Notes under the pieces: model-generated
What the model was told of the DNA's origin: nothing
What the model saw: only the letters and a program-made list of their open reading frames with translations
Database searches by the model: none
Program-made: the position numbers and the translations under genes
DNA from: GCA-2732755 sp965228265
GTDB taxonomy: Bacteria; Planctomycetota; Phycisphaerae; Phycisphaerales; UBA1924
Direction of reading: 5' to 3'
Length of the DNA stretch: 64,000 nucleotides
NCBI GenBank assembly: GCA_965228265.1
Contig: OZ245804.1
Coordinates: 1,240,001 to 1,304,000, forward strand
In this document: positions 1-8,142 of the stretch, piece after piece
Numbering within the stretch: the stretch's first letter is position 1
Layout of the letters: each line of letters opens with the position of its first letter

Positions 1-858
1 TCCAGCGAGACCGTCGATCTCGGGCTGATGATCGGAGAACCCTCCGATTTCCCGGCCGTTTCCATCGATCTCCAGAAGACCGGAGCCGCTCCGACCACCT
101 ACAGCGTGGTCACCGATGGTGATCTCGCCGAGGTCAGCCGCTACCAGTTCGGCGTGGCCCGCAACACCCAGTCGATGAGCCACACGGTCCAGATCACCGG
201 TTCGGGCTTCGGGCCGTTCGGGGGCAACGTCACCGTCGACACCACCGAGGTCACCTCTGCCGGTGCCGGGCTCGGTTCGAGCGACGGCGACGACGTCGTC
301 ACCATCACGGGCATCGCGCTCGACCACGCGCTCGCCTCGCTCGACGGCCAGTCTCTGACGAGCGAGCTCGTCATCGATTTCGGTCAACTCGAAGTCGATG
401 AGACCTCGCCCACGCTCGGCTTCTCGGTCTGGAACATCGCGCCCTCCGTGTACTCGGCGAACCTGGACATCGACAGCGTGATGATCATCGGTGATGCCGG
501 CGCTTTCTCGACCAACCTCACGCCCCTGTCTGGCATCATGCCGGGCGAGGACGCGGCCTTCACGGTCGAGATCGATACCCAGACCATCGGCACGTACGAA
601 GCGACGGCGATCATCACCGTCAGCGATGAGGACCTGCCCGGTGCTTCGGGACCGTCGAATCTGTTGGTCACCTTTAAAGGCCGGATCGGCGCGTGCATCG
701 CGGACGTGAACGGCGACGGGATGCTGAGCCCGGCCGACTTCTCGGCCTGGGTCGCCGCGTTCAACGCCAATGCCCCGGAATGCGATCAGAACTATGACGA
801 CACGTGCAGCCCCGCTGACTTCTCGGCCTGGGTCGCCAACTTCAACGCGGGTTGTTGA
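1..858 (+). CDS. Secreted protein with C-terminal dockerin-like module, 5' truncated
   Basis: The frame is open from the first base, so the gene begins upstream of the window; 285 residues are visible. The body is a beta-rich, Asp/Thr/Ser-rich extracellular type, with an Ig-like stretch near visible residues 165-228 resembling choice-of-anchor/ASPM-SPD-2-Hydin domains. The last 54 residues form a dockerin-like module: CxADVNGDGMLSPADF, then a second half with CSPADFSAWV and a terminal Cys. The first half matches an EF-hand-like calcium loop; the second is degenerate. The same module ends the next gene. The role is presumably surface or extracellular attachment, but the ligand is unknown. No terminator is visible in the 256 bp that follow. 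Confidence 0.8.
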   Translation, partial: SSETVDLGLMIGEPSDFPAVSIDLQKTGAAPTTYSVVTDGDLAEVSRYQFGVARNTQSMSHTVQITGSGFGPFGGNVTVDTTEVTSAGAGLGSSDGDDVVTITGIALDHALASLDGQSLTSELVIDFGQLEVDETSPTLGFSVWNIAPSVYSANLDIDSVMIIGDAGAFSTNLTPLSGIMPGEDAAFTVEIDTQTIGTYEATAIITVSDEDLPGASGPSNLLVTFKGRIGACIADVNGDGMLSPADFSAWVAAFNANAPECDQNYDDTCSPADFSAWVANFNAGC

Positions 859-1114
859 CTAGATAGAGGCAGAATCCCGGCCAGAATGCGACCTTCTGGG
901 ACTTTGCGGACGCGAGGCTGTCCCTGTTTGAGAATGGTTCTGGATCGAGGCCCGGGATTCATGCACAATAGGGACAACCGATGCGCTCGGGGGTGCGTAT
1001 CGGCCATGGTCTCCGCCGGGGTTCCCGGTCGGTAGCTGTCTCACAGAGTGGAGTGTTACGAAATCGGGCCTGCCGATCGGTTGCCGGTCGGCGGTCCAGT
1101 CAGGGGAGGCTCAA

Positions 1115-2959
1115 ATGAAGAAGAGGATTCAAAGCACCCTCACCGGGTGTCTGGCAGTTGCAGCGGGTCTTGCAGGGGCCCAGCAGCCGCACGTCGTTAT
1201 CCCGGAGAAGGCCAGCATCGTCGAGCGCTACGCCGACGAGTCCCAGGCATCGCTGCCGACCGAAACCGTCTGGCGGTTCATGTGCGGCTCGGACACCACC
1301 GCGGTGAACGAAGCCGACCTGCTCGAGATCGCTGTCACCCACGCCGACCTCGTCGATCAGGGTGTCACGACCATCAACAACACCTCGGGCCGTGGCGGCA
1401 TCGATGTGATCTTCAATGTCTCGGGCAGCATCCCGAGCGGCGCCACGAGCGCCCTGTCGCTCGCAGAGGCCGCCATCGAGAGCAACTTCAGCGATCCGAC
1501 CACCGTCATCGTGAGCCTCTCGTTCGCGAACATGGGCTCGGGCGTGCTCGGCGCGACCGGCTCCAGCTACGTCCAGGATTCCTACTCTGACGCCCGCAAC
1601 GGCCTCGTCAACGGCATGGACGGCGACGACACCATCCAGAGCTTCCTGCCCACCGGGACCACCATCCCCGTGCGCTACAACGCGAGCTCGAGCTCCGTCA
1701 CCAACGAGAACCGCGTCTTCTTCACCCGGGCCAACTACAAGGCCACCATCGGCAGCTCGGGCGGCTCCGACGCCAGCATGCAGTACAACAGCAACTTTAA
1801 CTGGGATTACGACCCCTCCAACGGCATCAGCGGGTCTTCCTACTCCTTCGTCGATGTCGTCATCCACGAGGTCGGCCACGCCATGGGCTTCACCTCCGCC
1901 ACCGACTTCCGCACCAATGACATCGAAGCCCTCGACCTCTTCCGCTTCTCACGCTCGGACGGCTCGAACGACTACAACCCCGACACCACCGCCGAGTTCC
2001 AGACCACTCCCCGCACCGTCGATTACAACAACCCGACCAACGACGATGTCAACAGCGACATCATCAGCGCCGAGTACCGCATGTCCGATGGCAGCCCGTG
2101 GCAGGCCAGCCACTTCCGCGAGCAGGGCAACTGCAGCCTGACCACAAACATCGGCATCATGGACCCCGCTTTCAGCGGCGGCTGCACCTTCATCGGCCGC
2201 GATTACTACAGCGACGGCGACCTCGACATGTTCGACGCCATCGGGTACGACGTGGTCGACGGCAACCCGCCCGTCATCACCCTGCAGCCCTCGAACACCA
2301 CCGCGTGCGAAGGTCAGACCGCGCAGCTCACCGTCGCAGCGACGGGTGATGCCCCCCTGACCTACCAGTGGTTCGATGTCTTCCTGCTCCCGGTCTCGGG
2401 CGCCACCAGCGCCACGCTGAGCATCCCCAACGTTCAGGAAAGCGATGAGGGGCTCTACTTCTGCCGCGTCACGAACCCGGTCGGCACCGTCGACTCGAGC
2501 TTCGCGATGATCACCGTCGATCAGGGCCCGTCGATCACCGACCAGCCCGATTCGCAGACCGTCAACGAGGGCGACAACGTGACCTTCACCGTCGCCGCGA
2601 GCGGCACGCCCGCGCTGACCTACCAGTGGCGCAAGAACGGGGTCAACATCGGTGGAGCGATGAGCGACTCGTACACCATCACCGGCGCGACGCCCGCAGA
2701 CGACGGCAACTACAGCGTCGTCGTCGGCAACGGATGCGGCAACACCACCAGCTCCAACGCCACGCTCACCGTCACGCCCGACTCGGCAGACTGCCTGGCC
2801 GATACCAACGGCGACGGCATCCTGAGCCCCGCGGACTTCAGCGCCTGGGTCTCCGCCTTCAACTCCAGCGCACCGGAGTGCGATCAGAACAGCGACAGCG
2901 TCTGCTCGCCCGCCGACTTCAGCGCCTGGGTTGCCAACTACAACGCCGGCTGCCCGTAA
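1115..2959 (+). CDS. Secreted zinc metalloprotease with two Ig-like domains and dockerin-like tail
   Basis: A 614-residue protein with a Sec signal peptide (about residues 1-22, ending near AGAQQ). The protease domain carries HEVGHAMGF at residues 251-259, where two His and a Glu give the HExxH zinc site; an Asp at 264 may be the third ligand, as in metzincin-like planctomycete proteases. Two Ig-like domains follow (about 385-468 and 469-556; both contain LTYQW). A dockerin-like module at about 558-614 has DTNGDGILSPADF and a CSPADFSAWV half-repeat. The ATG at 1115 follows GGGAGG. Its predicted job is extracellular proteolysis with calcium-dependent attachment; substrate unknown. A strong terminator lies just downstream. 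Confidence 0.85.
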   Translation: MKKRIQSTLTGCLAVAAGLAGAQQPHVVIPEKASIVERYADESQASLPTETVWRFMCGSDTTAVNEADLLEIAVTHADLVDQGVTTINNTSGRGGIDVIFNVSGSIPSGATSALSLAEAAIESNFSDPTTVIVSLSFANMGSGVLGATGSSYVQDSYSDARNGLVNGMDGDDTIQSFLPTGTTIPVRYNASSSSVTNENRVFFTRANYKATIGSSGGSDASMQYNSNFNWDYDPSNGISGSSYSFVDVVIHEVGHAMGFTSATDFRTNDIEALDLFRFSRSDGSNDYNPDTTAEFQTTPRTVDYNNPTNDDVNSDIISAEYRMSDGSPWQASHFREQGNCSLTTNIGIMDPAFSGGCTFIGRDYYSDGDLDMFDAIGYDVVDGNPPVITLQPSNTTACEGQTAQLTVAATGDAPLTYQWFDVFLLPVSGATSATLSIPNVQESDEGLYFCRVTNPVGTVDSSFAMITVDQGPSITDQPDSQTVNEGDNVTFTVAASGTPALTYQWRKNGVNIGGAMSDSYTITGATPADDGNYSVVVGNGCGNTTSSNATLTVTPDSADCLADTNGDGILSPADFSAWVSAFNSSAPECDQNSDSVCSPADFSAWVANYNAGCP

Positions 2960-2987
2960 TCCCGGCGTGACAGCCTGATTGCCCATA

Positions 2988-3030
2988 CCATCCCCCCGGG
3001 GCGACCGCGTCCCGGGGGGATTTCTTCTTT
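2988..3030 (+). terminator. Intrinsic terminator after the metalloprotease gene
   Basis: Perfect G/C stem ATCCCCCCGGG...CCCGGGGGGAT (arms about 2990-3000 and 3011-3021) with a 10-nt loop, followed by TTTCTTCTTT. It separates the secreted-protein gene from the epimerase gene. Confidence 0.85.
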
Positions 3031-3078
3031 CGATCGGCGTGGCTTTCGTTCTACGCCGACTGCCAAGGACCACGCCCG

Positions 3079-4092
3079 ATGGAGATGCCAGCCGAGATAT
3101 TCCGACGCATTCAGGCCGCCTACGCCGGGCGATCTGTCTGTGTCACCGGCGGCACCGGGTTCATCGGGGGCCACATCGTCGACACACTCGTCGCCGCAGG
3201 CGCCAATGTCAGCGTCATCGATGACCTCTCCAATTCCACACTCGATCGCATCTCCGACCACATCGAACTCCAGCCCGACAACGTCCGCTTCGTCTACGGC
3301 TCCATCCTCGACGACCGGGCACTCCACGACGCCATCGACGGCTCCGAGATCGTCATCCATCTCGCCGCCATGGGCTCTGTCCCAAGGTCCATGAAAGAGC
3401 CCGCACGCACCTTCGAGGTCAACGCCTCGGGCACACTCCGTGTCTTCGAATCCGCCAGACGCCACAACGTCTCACGCGTCGTCATCGCCGCCTCAAGCTC
3501 GGCCTACGGCAACCCCGACTCACTCCCCTGCGTCGAGACCATGCCCACCAGGCCCGCAAGCCCCTACGCGGCGAGCAAGCTCGCCTGCGAACAGCTCGCC
3601 ACCGCCTGGAGCCAGGCCTACGGGCTCTCCACCGCGTGCCTGCGGTACTTCAACATCTTCGGCCCGCGCCAACGCGCCGATTCCGCCTACGCCGCGGTCG
3701 TCGCCGCCTTCGCGACGAGACTCCTCAAGGGCGAGCCGCCCGTGATCTTCGGCGACGGCAAGCAGAGCCGAGACTTCACCTTCATCTCCAACGCCGTCTA
3801 CGCCACACTCCTGGCGGGCACGCACGACCGTCCGCTGAAGGGCGAGGTCATGAACATCGGCACCGGCGGCTCGGTCTCGCTCATCGAGCTCGCCGCCATG
3901 ATGTCCGAGATCCTCACCGGCGAAGAGATCGACCCCATCTTCGAGCCCCCCCGCGAAGGGGATGTCCGCGACAGCCAGGCAGACATCACCCGCGCACGCT
4001 CCCTGATCGGGTATGAACCCATCGCCTCGCTGCGTGAAGGTTTGGTTCAGACCTGCGACTGGTACCGCAGCACTGTCGAGGCCGGCAGCTGA
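3079..4092 (+). CDS. NAD-dependent epimerase/dehydratase (UDP-sugar 4-epimerase type)
   Basis: Extended short-chain dehydrogenase/reductase of 337 residues. The Rossmann glycine motif GGTGFIG is near residues 22-28, and the catalytic YxxxK is Y163-AAS-K167. RYFNIFGPRQ and the RDFTFI region are typical of UDP-glucose/UDP-GlcNAc 4-epimerases of the GalE/WbpP group. It probably interconverts nucleotide sugars for surface polysaccharide. The exact substrate cannot be read from sequence. The next small gene starts at the A of its TGA stop (TGATG), so they are probably translationally coupled. Length is normal for the family. Confidence 0.88.
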   Translation: MEMPAEIFRRIQAAYAGRSVCVTGGTGFIGGHIVDTLVAAGANVSVIDDLSNSTLDRISDHIELQPDNVRFVYGSILDDRALHDAIDGSEIVIHLAAMGSVPRSMKEPARTFEVNASGTLRVFESARRHNVSRVVIAASSSAYGNPDSLPCVETMPTRPASPYAASKLACEQLATAWSQAYGLSTACLRYFNIFGPRQRADSAYAAVVAAFATRLLKGEPPVIFGDGKQSRDFTFISNAVYATLLAGTHDRPLKGEVMNIGTGGSVSLIELAAMMSEILTGEEIDPIFEPPREGDVRDSQADITRARSLIGYEPIASLREGLVQTCDWYRSTVEAGS

Positions 4093-4304
4093 TGCGACCC
4101 CTCGAGACCCTCTCCGGCTGCTGGCAACTCCTGAGACTGCTGATCCTCAGCAAATTCCGAATCAGGGGGAGATACTGGACCTGGCGATACGAAACTGCCT
4201 TCGGGCGGGGTGAGCCCGGGAATCGTGCGGAATCGCTCAAAGCCGCCCTCGAATACGGCCGATGGATGGCTCGCGTCCGAAAACTCGGCCGCCCGAATCG
4301 CTAA
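4092..4304 (+). CDS. Small basic protein coupled to the epimerase
   Basis: A 70-residue protein whose ATG overlaps the epimerase stop by one base (TGATG). It is basic and Trp/Arg-rich with no signal peptide. The N-terminal third (CWQLLRLLILSKFRIRGRYW) is amphipathic or hydrophobic and could associate with membranes. The family is not recognised. Support comes from the coupled start and the matching composition. It may be a small planctomycete accessory protein linked to sugar metabolism, but that is only inference from position. Confidence 0.55.
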   Translation: MRPLETLSGCWQLLRLLILSKFRIRGRYWTWRYETAFGRGEPGNRAESLKAALEYGRWMARVRKLGRPNR

Positions 4305-4371
4305 TGCGCCCCACCGGGGCCGGTATCATCGAACCGAGTCGGCACGCCGTGCCCTCAACTGGAGCTTCAAC

Positions 4372-4722
4372 ATGTCCGAGCAGAATCAAGCCGTGTCAGG
4401 TGGATTCATCAAGGCCTTCGTCCCCGGCCTCATCGTCGGCTTCGTCATCGGCGCGGCCGTTGGTGTGATTGTCGGCTCCACCGGCGGCAACGTCGGCGCA
4501 CTCACCGACTCGAACGACTCGGCCGAGCACGACCACATGGGGCACACCCATGATCGTGATGGCAACCTGATCGACGACGCCCAGGAAACCGGCGAAGAGA
4601 TCATCGACGATGCGGGCGAAGTCATCGACGAAGCGATCGACGAGGGCGAAGACGCCGTCGACGAGCTCAAGCAAGAACTCGATGACCTGACGCCGCCCGC
4701 AGGCGACGACGGCCAGGGGTGA
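4372..4722 (+). CDS. Small single-pass membrane protein with acidic tail
   Basis: 116 residues starting at an ATG preceded by GGAG; an upstream in-frame extension has no such site. A glycine-rich hydrophobic segment at about 14-40 (PGLIVGFVIGAAVGVIVG) is one membrane span, followed by a His/Asp patch (EHDHMGHTHDRDG) and a strongly acidic helical tail rich in Asp/Glu. The His/Asp patch could bind divalent metal, but that is speculative. The stop overlaps the GTG start of the glycosylase gene (GTGA), suggesting co-translation. The family is not recognised. Confidence 0.65.
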   Translation: MSEQNQAVSGGFIKAFVPGLIVGFVIGAAVGVIVGSTGGNVGALTDSNDSAEHDHMGHTHDRDGNLIDDAQETGEEIIDDAGEVIDEAIDEGEDAVDELKQELDDLTPPAGDDGQG

Positions 4723-5456
4723 GCAGCACCTCCGACTCAGCCCGTGCCCGCAAGGTTGTCGCCCAGCACGCCAAAACCTCGGCGCTGATGGGTGTCGACT
4801 TTATCAACGTGAAGCCGCCGAAAGACCTGCCCAAGGCCGCTCGCCCGCCGGCAAAGCGATCAGCCGGCGCGACCGACGCCGAGGCCGCGATGCGTCAGCT
4901 CCGCGCTCGGTACGAGCAGGAGAAGCCGCACGAGCCGTTCATCACGGAGTACAAGAACCTCGTCTGGGACGACGGCGACATCCACGCCGAGCTCATGTTC
5001 GTGGGCGAGGCCCCCGGCGCCGACGAGGACGAGCAGGGCAAGCCTTTCGTGGGCCGGGCGGGGCAGCTACTCAACAAGATGATCATCGCGATGGGCCTCT
5101 CCCGCGAGAGCGTCTACATCGCCAACGTTCTGAAGGTCCGCCCCCCGGGCAACGCCACCCCGACCACCGACGAGATCGACGCCAGCAGGCCCTTCCTCTT
5201 CGAGCAGATCAAGATCGTCCAGCCCAAGGTCATCGTCGCCCTCGGGCTGCCCGCCTCGCGGTGCCTGCTCCGCTCAACCGAGTCCATGGCCAAGCTCCGG
5301 GCCCAGTTCCATGACCTGGAGCTGGAACCCGGGCTCGTGATCCCGGTCATGCCCACGTACCACCCTGCCTATCTTCTCAGGTCTTACACCCCCGAGAATC
5401 GCAAGAAGGTCTGGGAAGATCTCCAGCTGGCCATGTCCAAACTGACACCCGCCTAA
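4719..5456 (+). CDS. Uracil-DNA glycosylase, family 4 type, lacking Fe-S cysteines
   Basis: A 245-residue protein with a GTG start overlapping the previous stop. It has both hallmark motifs of family-4 uracil-DNA glycosylases: GEAPGADEDEQGKPFVGRAG (from G96) and the late HPAYLLR (H215). These enzymes remove uracil from DNA for base-excision repair and normally carry a 4Fe-4S cluster on four cysteines. Here none is present. The N-terminal CxxC is absent, the usual NVxKCRPP is NVLKVRPP (V140), and the usual Cys before RPF is S156. The only cysteine is in SRCLLR. Residues 1-75 are a low-complexity basic extension. The fold assignment is firm; activity is likely but unproven. Confidence 0.85.
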   Translation: MSSTSDSARARKVVAQHAKTSALMGVDFINVKPPKDLPKAARPPAKRSAGATDAEAAMRQLRARYEQEKPHEPFITEYKNLVWDDGDIHAELMFVGEAPGADEDEQGKPFVGRAGQLLNKMIIAMGLSRESVYIANVLKVRPPGNATPTTDEIDASRPFLFEQIKIVQPKVIVALGLPASRCLLRSTESMAKLRAQFHDLELEPGLVIPVMPTYHPAYLLRSYTPENRKKVWEDLQLAMSKLTPA

Positions 5457-5558
5457 AGAGGCTGGGTGCAGAGTTTTTTGTATTTCGGTGGAACCCGCGG
5501 CGTATCCATGCGGATCATTGGACGCACCACCGGGTGCACAAAAAAGACCCCCACGAGA

Positions 5559-5596
5559 CCTGGCGTTTGGCAGTGTTGCTGACGCCGGGTTTTTTT
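5559..5596 (+). terminator. Intrinsic terminator after the glycosylase gene
   Basis: Stem CCTGGCGT / ACGCCGGG (one G-U pair) enclosing a 16-nt loop, followed by seven T. It lies about 100 bp after the glycosylase stop. Confidence 0.7.
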
Positions 5597-5619
5597 GTGC
5601 GCCGAGACCCGCTCACCTC

Positions 5620-5651
5620 GAAAAACAACACGGCCGCTCCGAGGAGCGGCC
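5620..5651 (-). terminator. Intrinsic terminator for the minus-strand small gene
   Basis: Perfect stem GGCCGCTCC-GA-GGAGCGGCC at 5632-5651. Read on the minus strand it is followed by GTGTTGTTTTT. It lies about 30 bp past the stop at 5683. Confidence 0.8.
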
Positions 5652-5682
5652 GGCGTCAAAGTCTGCTGGTTTCCCGGTGGGA

Positions 5683-6006
5683 TCAGATCTTTTCGATCTT
5701 GAGGAAGTCGCTGACCGAGGCCAGGTCCGGACCGATCTGCGGGGTGAAGGTCATCTCCCAGGTGTTGCCTTCGGTGCAGCGGGTGATTTTGCTGCACTTG
5801 GCCCGGGCGCCCCAAAGGCGGTTGCCGCGGATGTAGAAGTTGTTCTTCTCTTCGCGGGATTTCTGGCTCTTTTTGAGGGCCTTGGCGTTGGCCGGATCTT
5901 GGCGCATCATGCGTTCGATCGTGTCGACCTTTGCCGCGGCCATGGGGACCTTGCTGATGGTGCAGCGGATCTTCGTGCCGGGGGCGTGCATGGTTGCGCT
6001 GGACAT
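5683..6006 (-). CDS. Conserved-looking small cytoplasmic protein, function unknown
   Basis: 107 residues starting MSSATMHAPG. The ATG at 6006 has GGGGAG about 6 bases upstream, which decides this start over longer frames. It is Lys/Arg-rich with two cysteines in the C-terminal half (AKCSKITRCTEG) and an ending of FLKIEKI. It has no signal peptide or membrane span. A good ribosome site plus a dedicated terminator mean it is transcribed alone, convergent with the glycosylase gene. The basic character could fit nucleic-acid or ribosome association, but no family is recognised. Confidence 0.65.
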   Translation of the reverse strand: MSSATMHAPGTKIRCTISKVPMAAAKVDTIERMMRQDPANAKALKKSQKSREEKNNFYIRGNRLWGARAKCSKITRCTEGNTWEMTFTPQIGPDLASVSDFLKIEKI

Positions 6007-6210
6007 ATCTGACTCCCCGGGCCTTCGCCCGGCTCTGAAAGGCCTGTTCGAAGTAATCAGCCCGACGCAGACCTGTACCACCACCGGCCGGCCGAGCCCG
6101 CAAGTGTAGTCCCACCCGAGAGCAAGTCCAGCTTTCAGGGCGTGCTCACAGAACCGCCCGCCGCGTGCGCTACACTCTCTCGGACCTTCGAGCGGTGAGG
6201 ATTTCAACGG

Positions 6211-7566
6211 ATGGATCAGCCCAGCATGCCCACTTTCGACGCCTCCATGCCTCAGCAGGAGCGGCCCAAACTCCGCCCGATCAGGGGCTTTGTCGCACCC
6301 GCGCAGGGGCCCGACGGCAAGCAGGTCCAACTGCTCGGCCTCGCCGACGCCAAGCAGATCTCACCCAAGGTCGTCATGACCCAGCCCGCCATGCAGGCGG
6401 TCCTGCCTCTCTTCAACGGCGAGCACACCCTCGATGACATCGTCACCCAGGTCGGGCGGGGTCTGACCCGCGAGCACCTCGAGCCCTTCGTGGCCCAGCT
6501 CTACGACGCGGGCCTGATCGAGGGGGCGGTCTTCGACGAGATGTGGGCGAAGATGAGAGCCGACTTCGACTCGACGGACATCCTCCCGCCCGCCCAGACC
6601 GCGGCCATGGCCGACGCGATCGTCGAAGCCCATACCCAGAAGGACCACGGACGGGCCGCCACCGACGAAGAGAAGGCCGAGCAGGGCAAAGAGAAGCTCG
6701 CCGAGCAGATGACCGCGATGATGAACCAGGCCCTCGAGAAGGCCGAGGACCCGAGCTTCGACAAGCTGCCCAAGGCCATCATTGCTCCGTATGTGCCTTA
6801 CCAGCAAGGGTTTCTGATGTACGGGGCGGTCTACGGCCGCATGCGCGTCGTCGACAAACCCGCCCGGATCGTTGTGCTCGGGACCAACCACTTCGGCGAG
6901 GCCACGGGCGTCTGCGCCTGCGACAAGGGCTTCCGCACGCCGCTGGGTGAGAGCCCCGCCGACGCCGACATGATCAAGATCATGCGCGAGAAGCTGGGTG
7001 AGCAGCTCTTCGAGCACCGCTACGACCACGAACGCGAGCACTCGATCGAGCTCCAGGTCGCCTGGCTCCAGCACGTCTTCGGGGACGAGAACGGCACCAA
7101 CCCGCCCGTCTTCGCCGCCCTCGTCCACGATCCCGTCGTGAACAACGGCGACTCCTATAACGGCAAGGGCGTCGCCTTCCAGCCCTTCGTTGATGCGCTC
7201 AAAGAGGCCATCGCGGGACTGCCCGGGCCCACGCTTCTTGTCGGCTCGGCCGAGCTGAGCCACGTCGGCCCGGCCTACGGCGACAAGGTCCAACTCGCCG
7301 GCGATGCCCCCGAGGTGGAGGCCAACCGCCGGAAGGTCATCGAGCAGGACCAGGCGCTGATGAAGATGCTGACCGACAACAAGCCGCAGGATCTGGTCTC
7401 GAGCCTCGCCTGGCAGCAGAACCCAACCCGCTGGAGCTCGGTCGGCGCGATCGCGGCGACGATGCTCGCTGCCGACCCGAACGAAGTCCGTCTGCTCCAG
7501 TACGGCGGCACGATGGACCCGCAGGGCACAGCCATGATCAGCGCCGCTTCACTGGCGATGTTCTGA
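6211..7566 (+). CDS. Memo-family protein with N-terminal extension (AmmeMemoRadiSam B-like)
   Basis: 451 residues. Residues about 188-451 are a Memo domain: VVLGTNHFG (221-229), EHSIELQVAWLQ and SAELSHVG are the expected blocks. Residues about 35-120 look like a small winged, PqqD-like region (LPLFNGEHTLDDIV), linked by a charged helix. Two usual metal-site positions differ. The family PHAGY block reads PYVPY (Y194), and the late Cys block reads RWSSVG. The usual partners (AMMECR1 and a radical-SAM protein) are not in this window. Memo proteins are linked to metal or redox chemistry, but the bacterial role is poorly known. A membrane-protein gene follows 4 bp later. Confidence 0.78.
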   Translation: MDQPSMPTFDASMPQQERPKLRPIRGFVAPAQGPDGKQVQLLGLADAKQISPKVVMTQPAMQAVLPLFNGEHTLDDIVTQVGRGLTREHLEPFVAQLYDAGLIEGAVFDEMWAKMRADFDSTDILPPAQTAAMADAIVEAHTQKDHGRAATDEEKAEQGKEKLAEQMTAMMNQALEKAEDPSFDKLPKAIIAPYVPYQQGFLMYGAVYGRMRVVDKPARIVVLGTNHFGEATGVCACDKGFRTPLGESPADADMIKIMREKLGEQLFEHRYDHEREHSIELQVAWLQHVFGDENGTNPPVFAALVHDPVVNNGDSYNGKGVAFQPFVDALKEAIAGLPGPTLLVGSAELSHVGPAYGDKVQLAGDAPEVEANRRKVIEQDQALMKMLTDNKPQDLVSSLAWQQNPTRWSSVGAIAATMLAADPNEVRLLQYGGTMDPQGTAMISAASLAMF

Positions 7567-7570
7567 TCCC

Positions 7571-7888
7571 ATGACCACCGACGAGATCGGGTTTCTGGTG
7601 CTGGGCGCCTCCCTGGCCATCGCGGGCCTCATCCTGCTTGCCCGCAGCGGCAGGGGATCGGTTGAAACGCCCATCGAGATCCCCGGCATCGGCATGCTCA
7701 CTGGGCCCAGCGCGGTCACGATCGCGATGGTCCTGATCTTCATCGGGTATCACACGGCTTCCTACGGCGGGCCCGATGGCCTGTTGACCTTCCGTGTGCC
7801 GCCAAGGCTCGGCTGGCTCGTCTATGCGGGCGGTGTTCTGGCTGTGGTAGGGGCAGTGCTCGCCGACCGGATCGATCGGCGCGAGTGA
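7571..7888 (+). CDS. Small three-span membrane protein
   Basis: 105 residues with three hydrophobic segments (about 7-25, 52-70 and 80-98) separated by short polar loops. It begins 4 bp after the Memo gene stop, so it is almost certainly co-transcribed. No family, catalytic motif or signal peptide was recognised. Its function can only be guessed as an accessory to the Memo protein. Confidence 0.6.
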   Translation: MTTDEIGFLVLGASLAIAGLILLARSGRGSVETPIEIPGIGMLTGPSAVTIAMVLIFIGYHTASYGGPDGLLTFRVPPRLGWLVYAGGVLAVVGAVLADRIDRRE

Positions 7889-8142
7889 AGATCCGGAACA
7901 GTGTGTGAGCGAGCGTCGTAAGGGTGAGGGAAAGGGTGGGGTGATCCCTGCGCCGAGGGGTGCACGGGCGTGTACCATCCTCCCACGGGTCCCGGTGGCC
8001 CGCGGGCAGCAAAGTCGCCCGGCGGCGCGAACCGCTGGGCCGGCGGACAGGTCGAAGAAGCAGCGCACCATCACACCCGCCGGGGGCGAAGTCGCCTCTG
8101 AGCGCGGCGCGTTGGTCGATCAGATGAGGAAGGACGGCCCCC

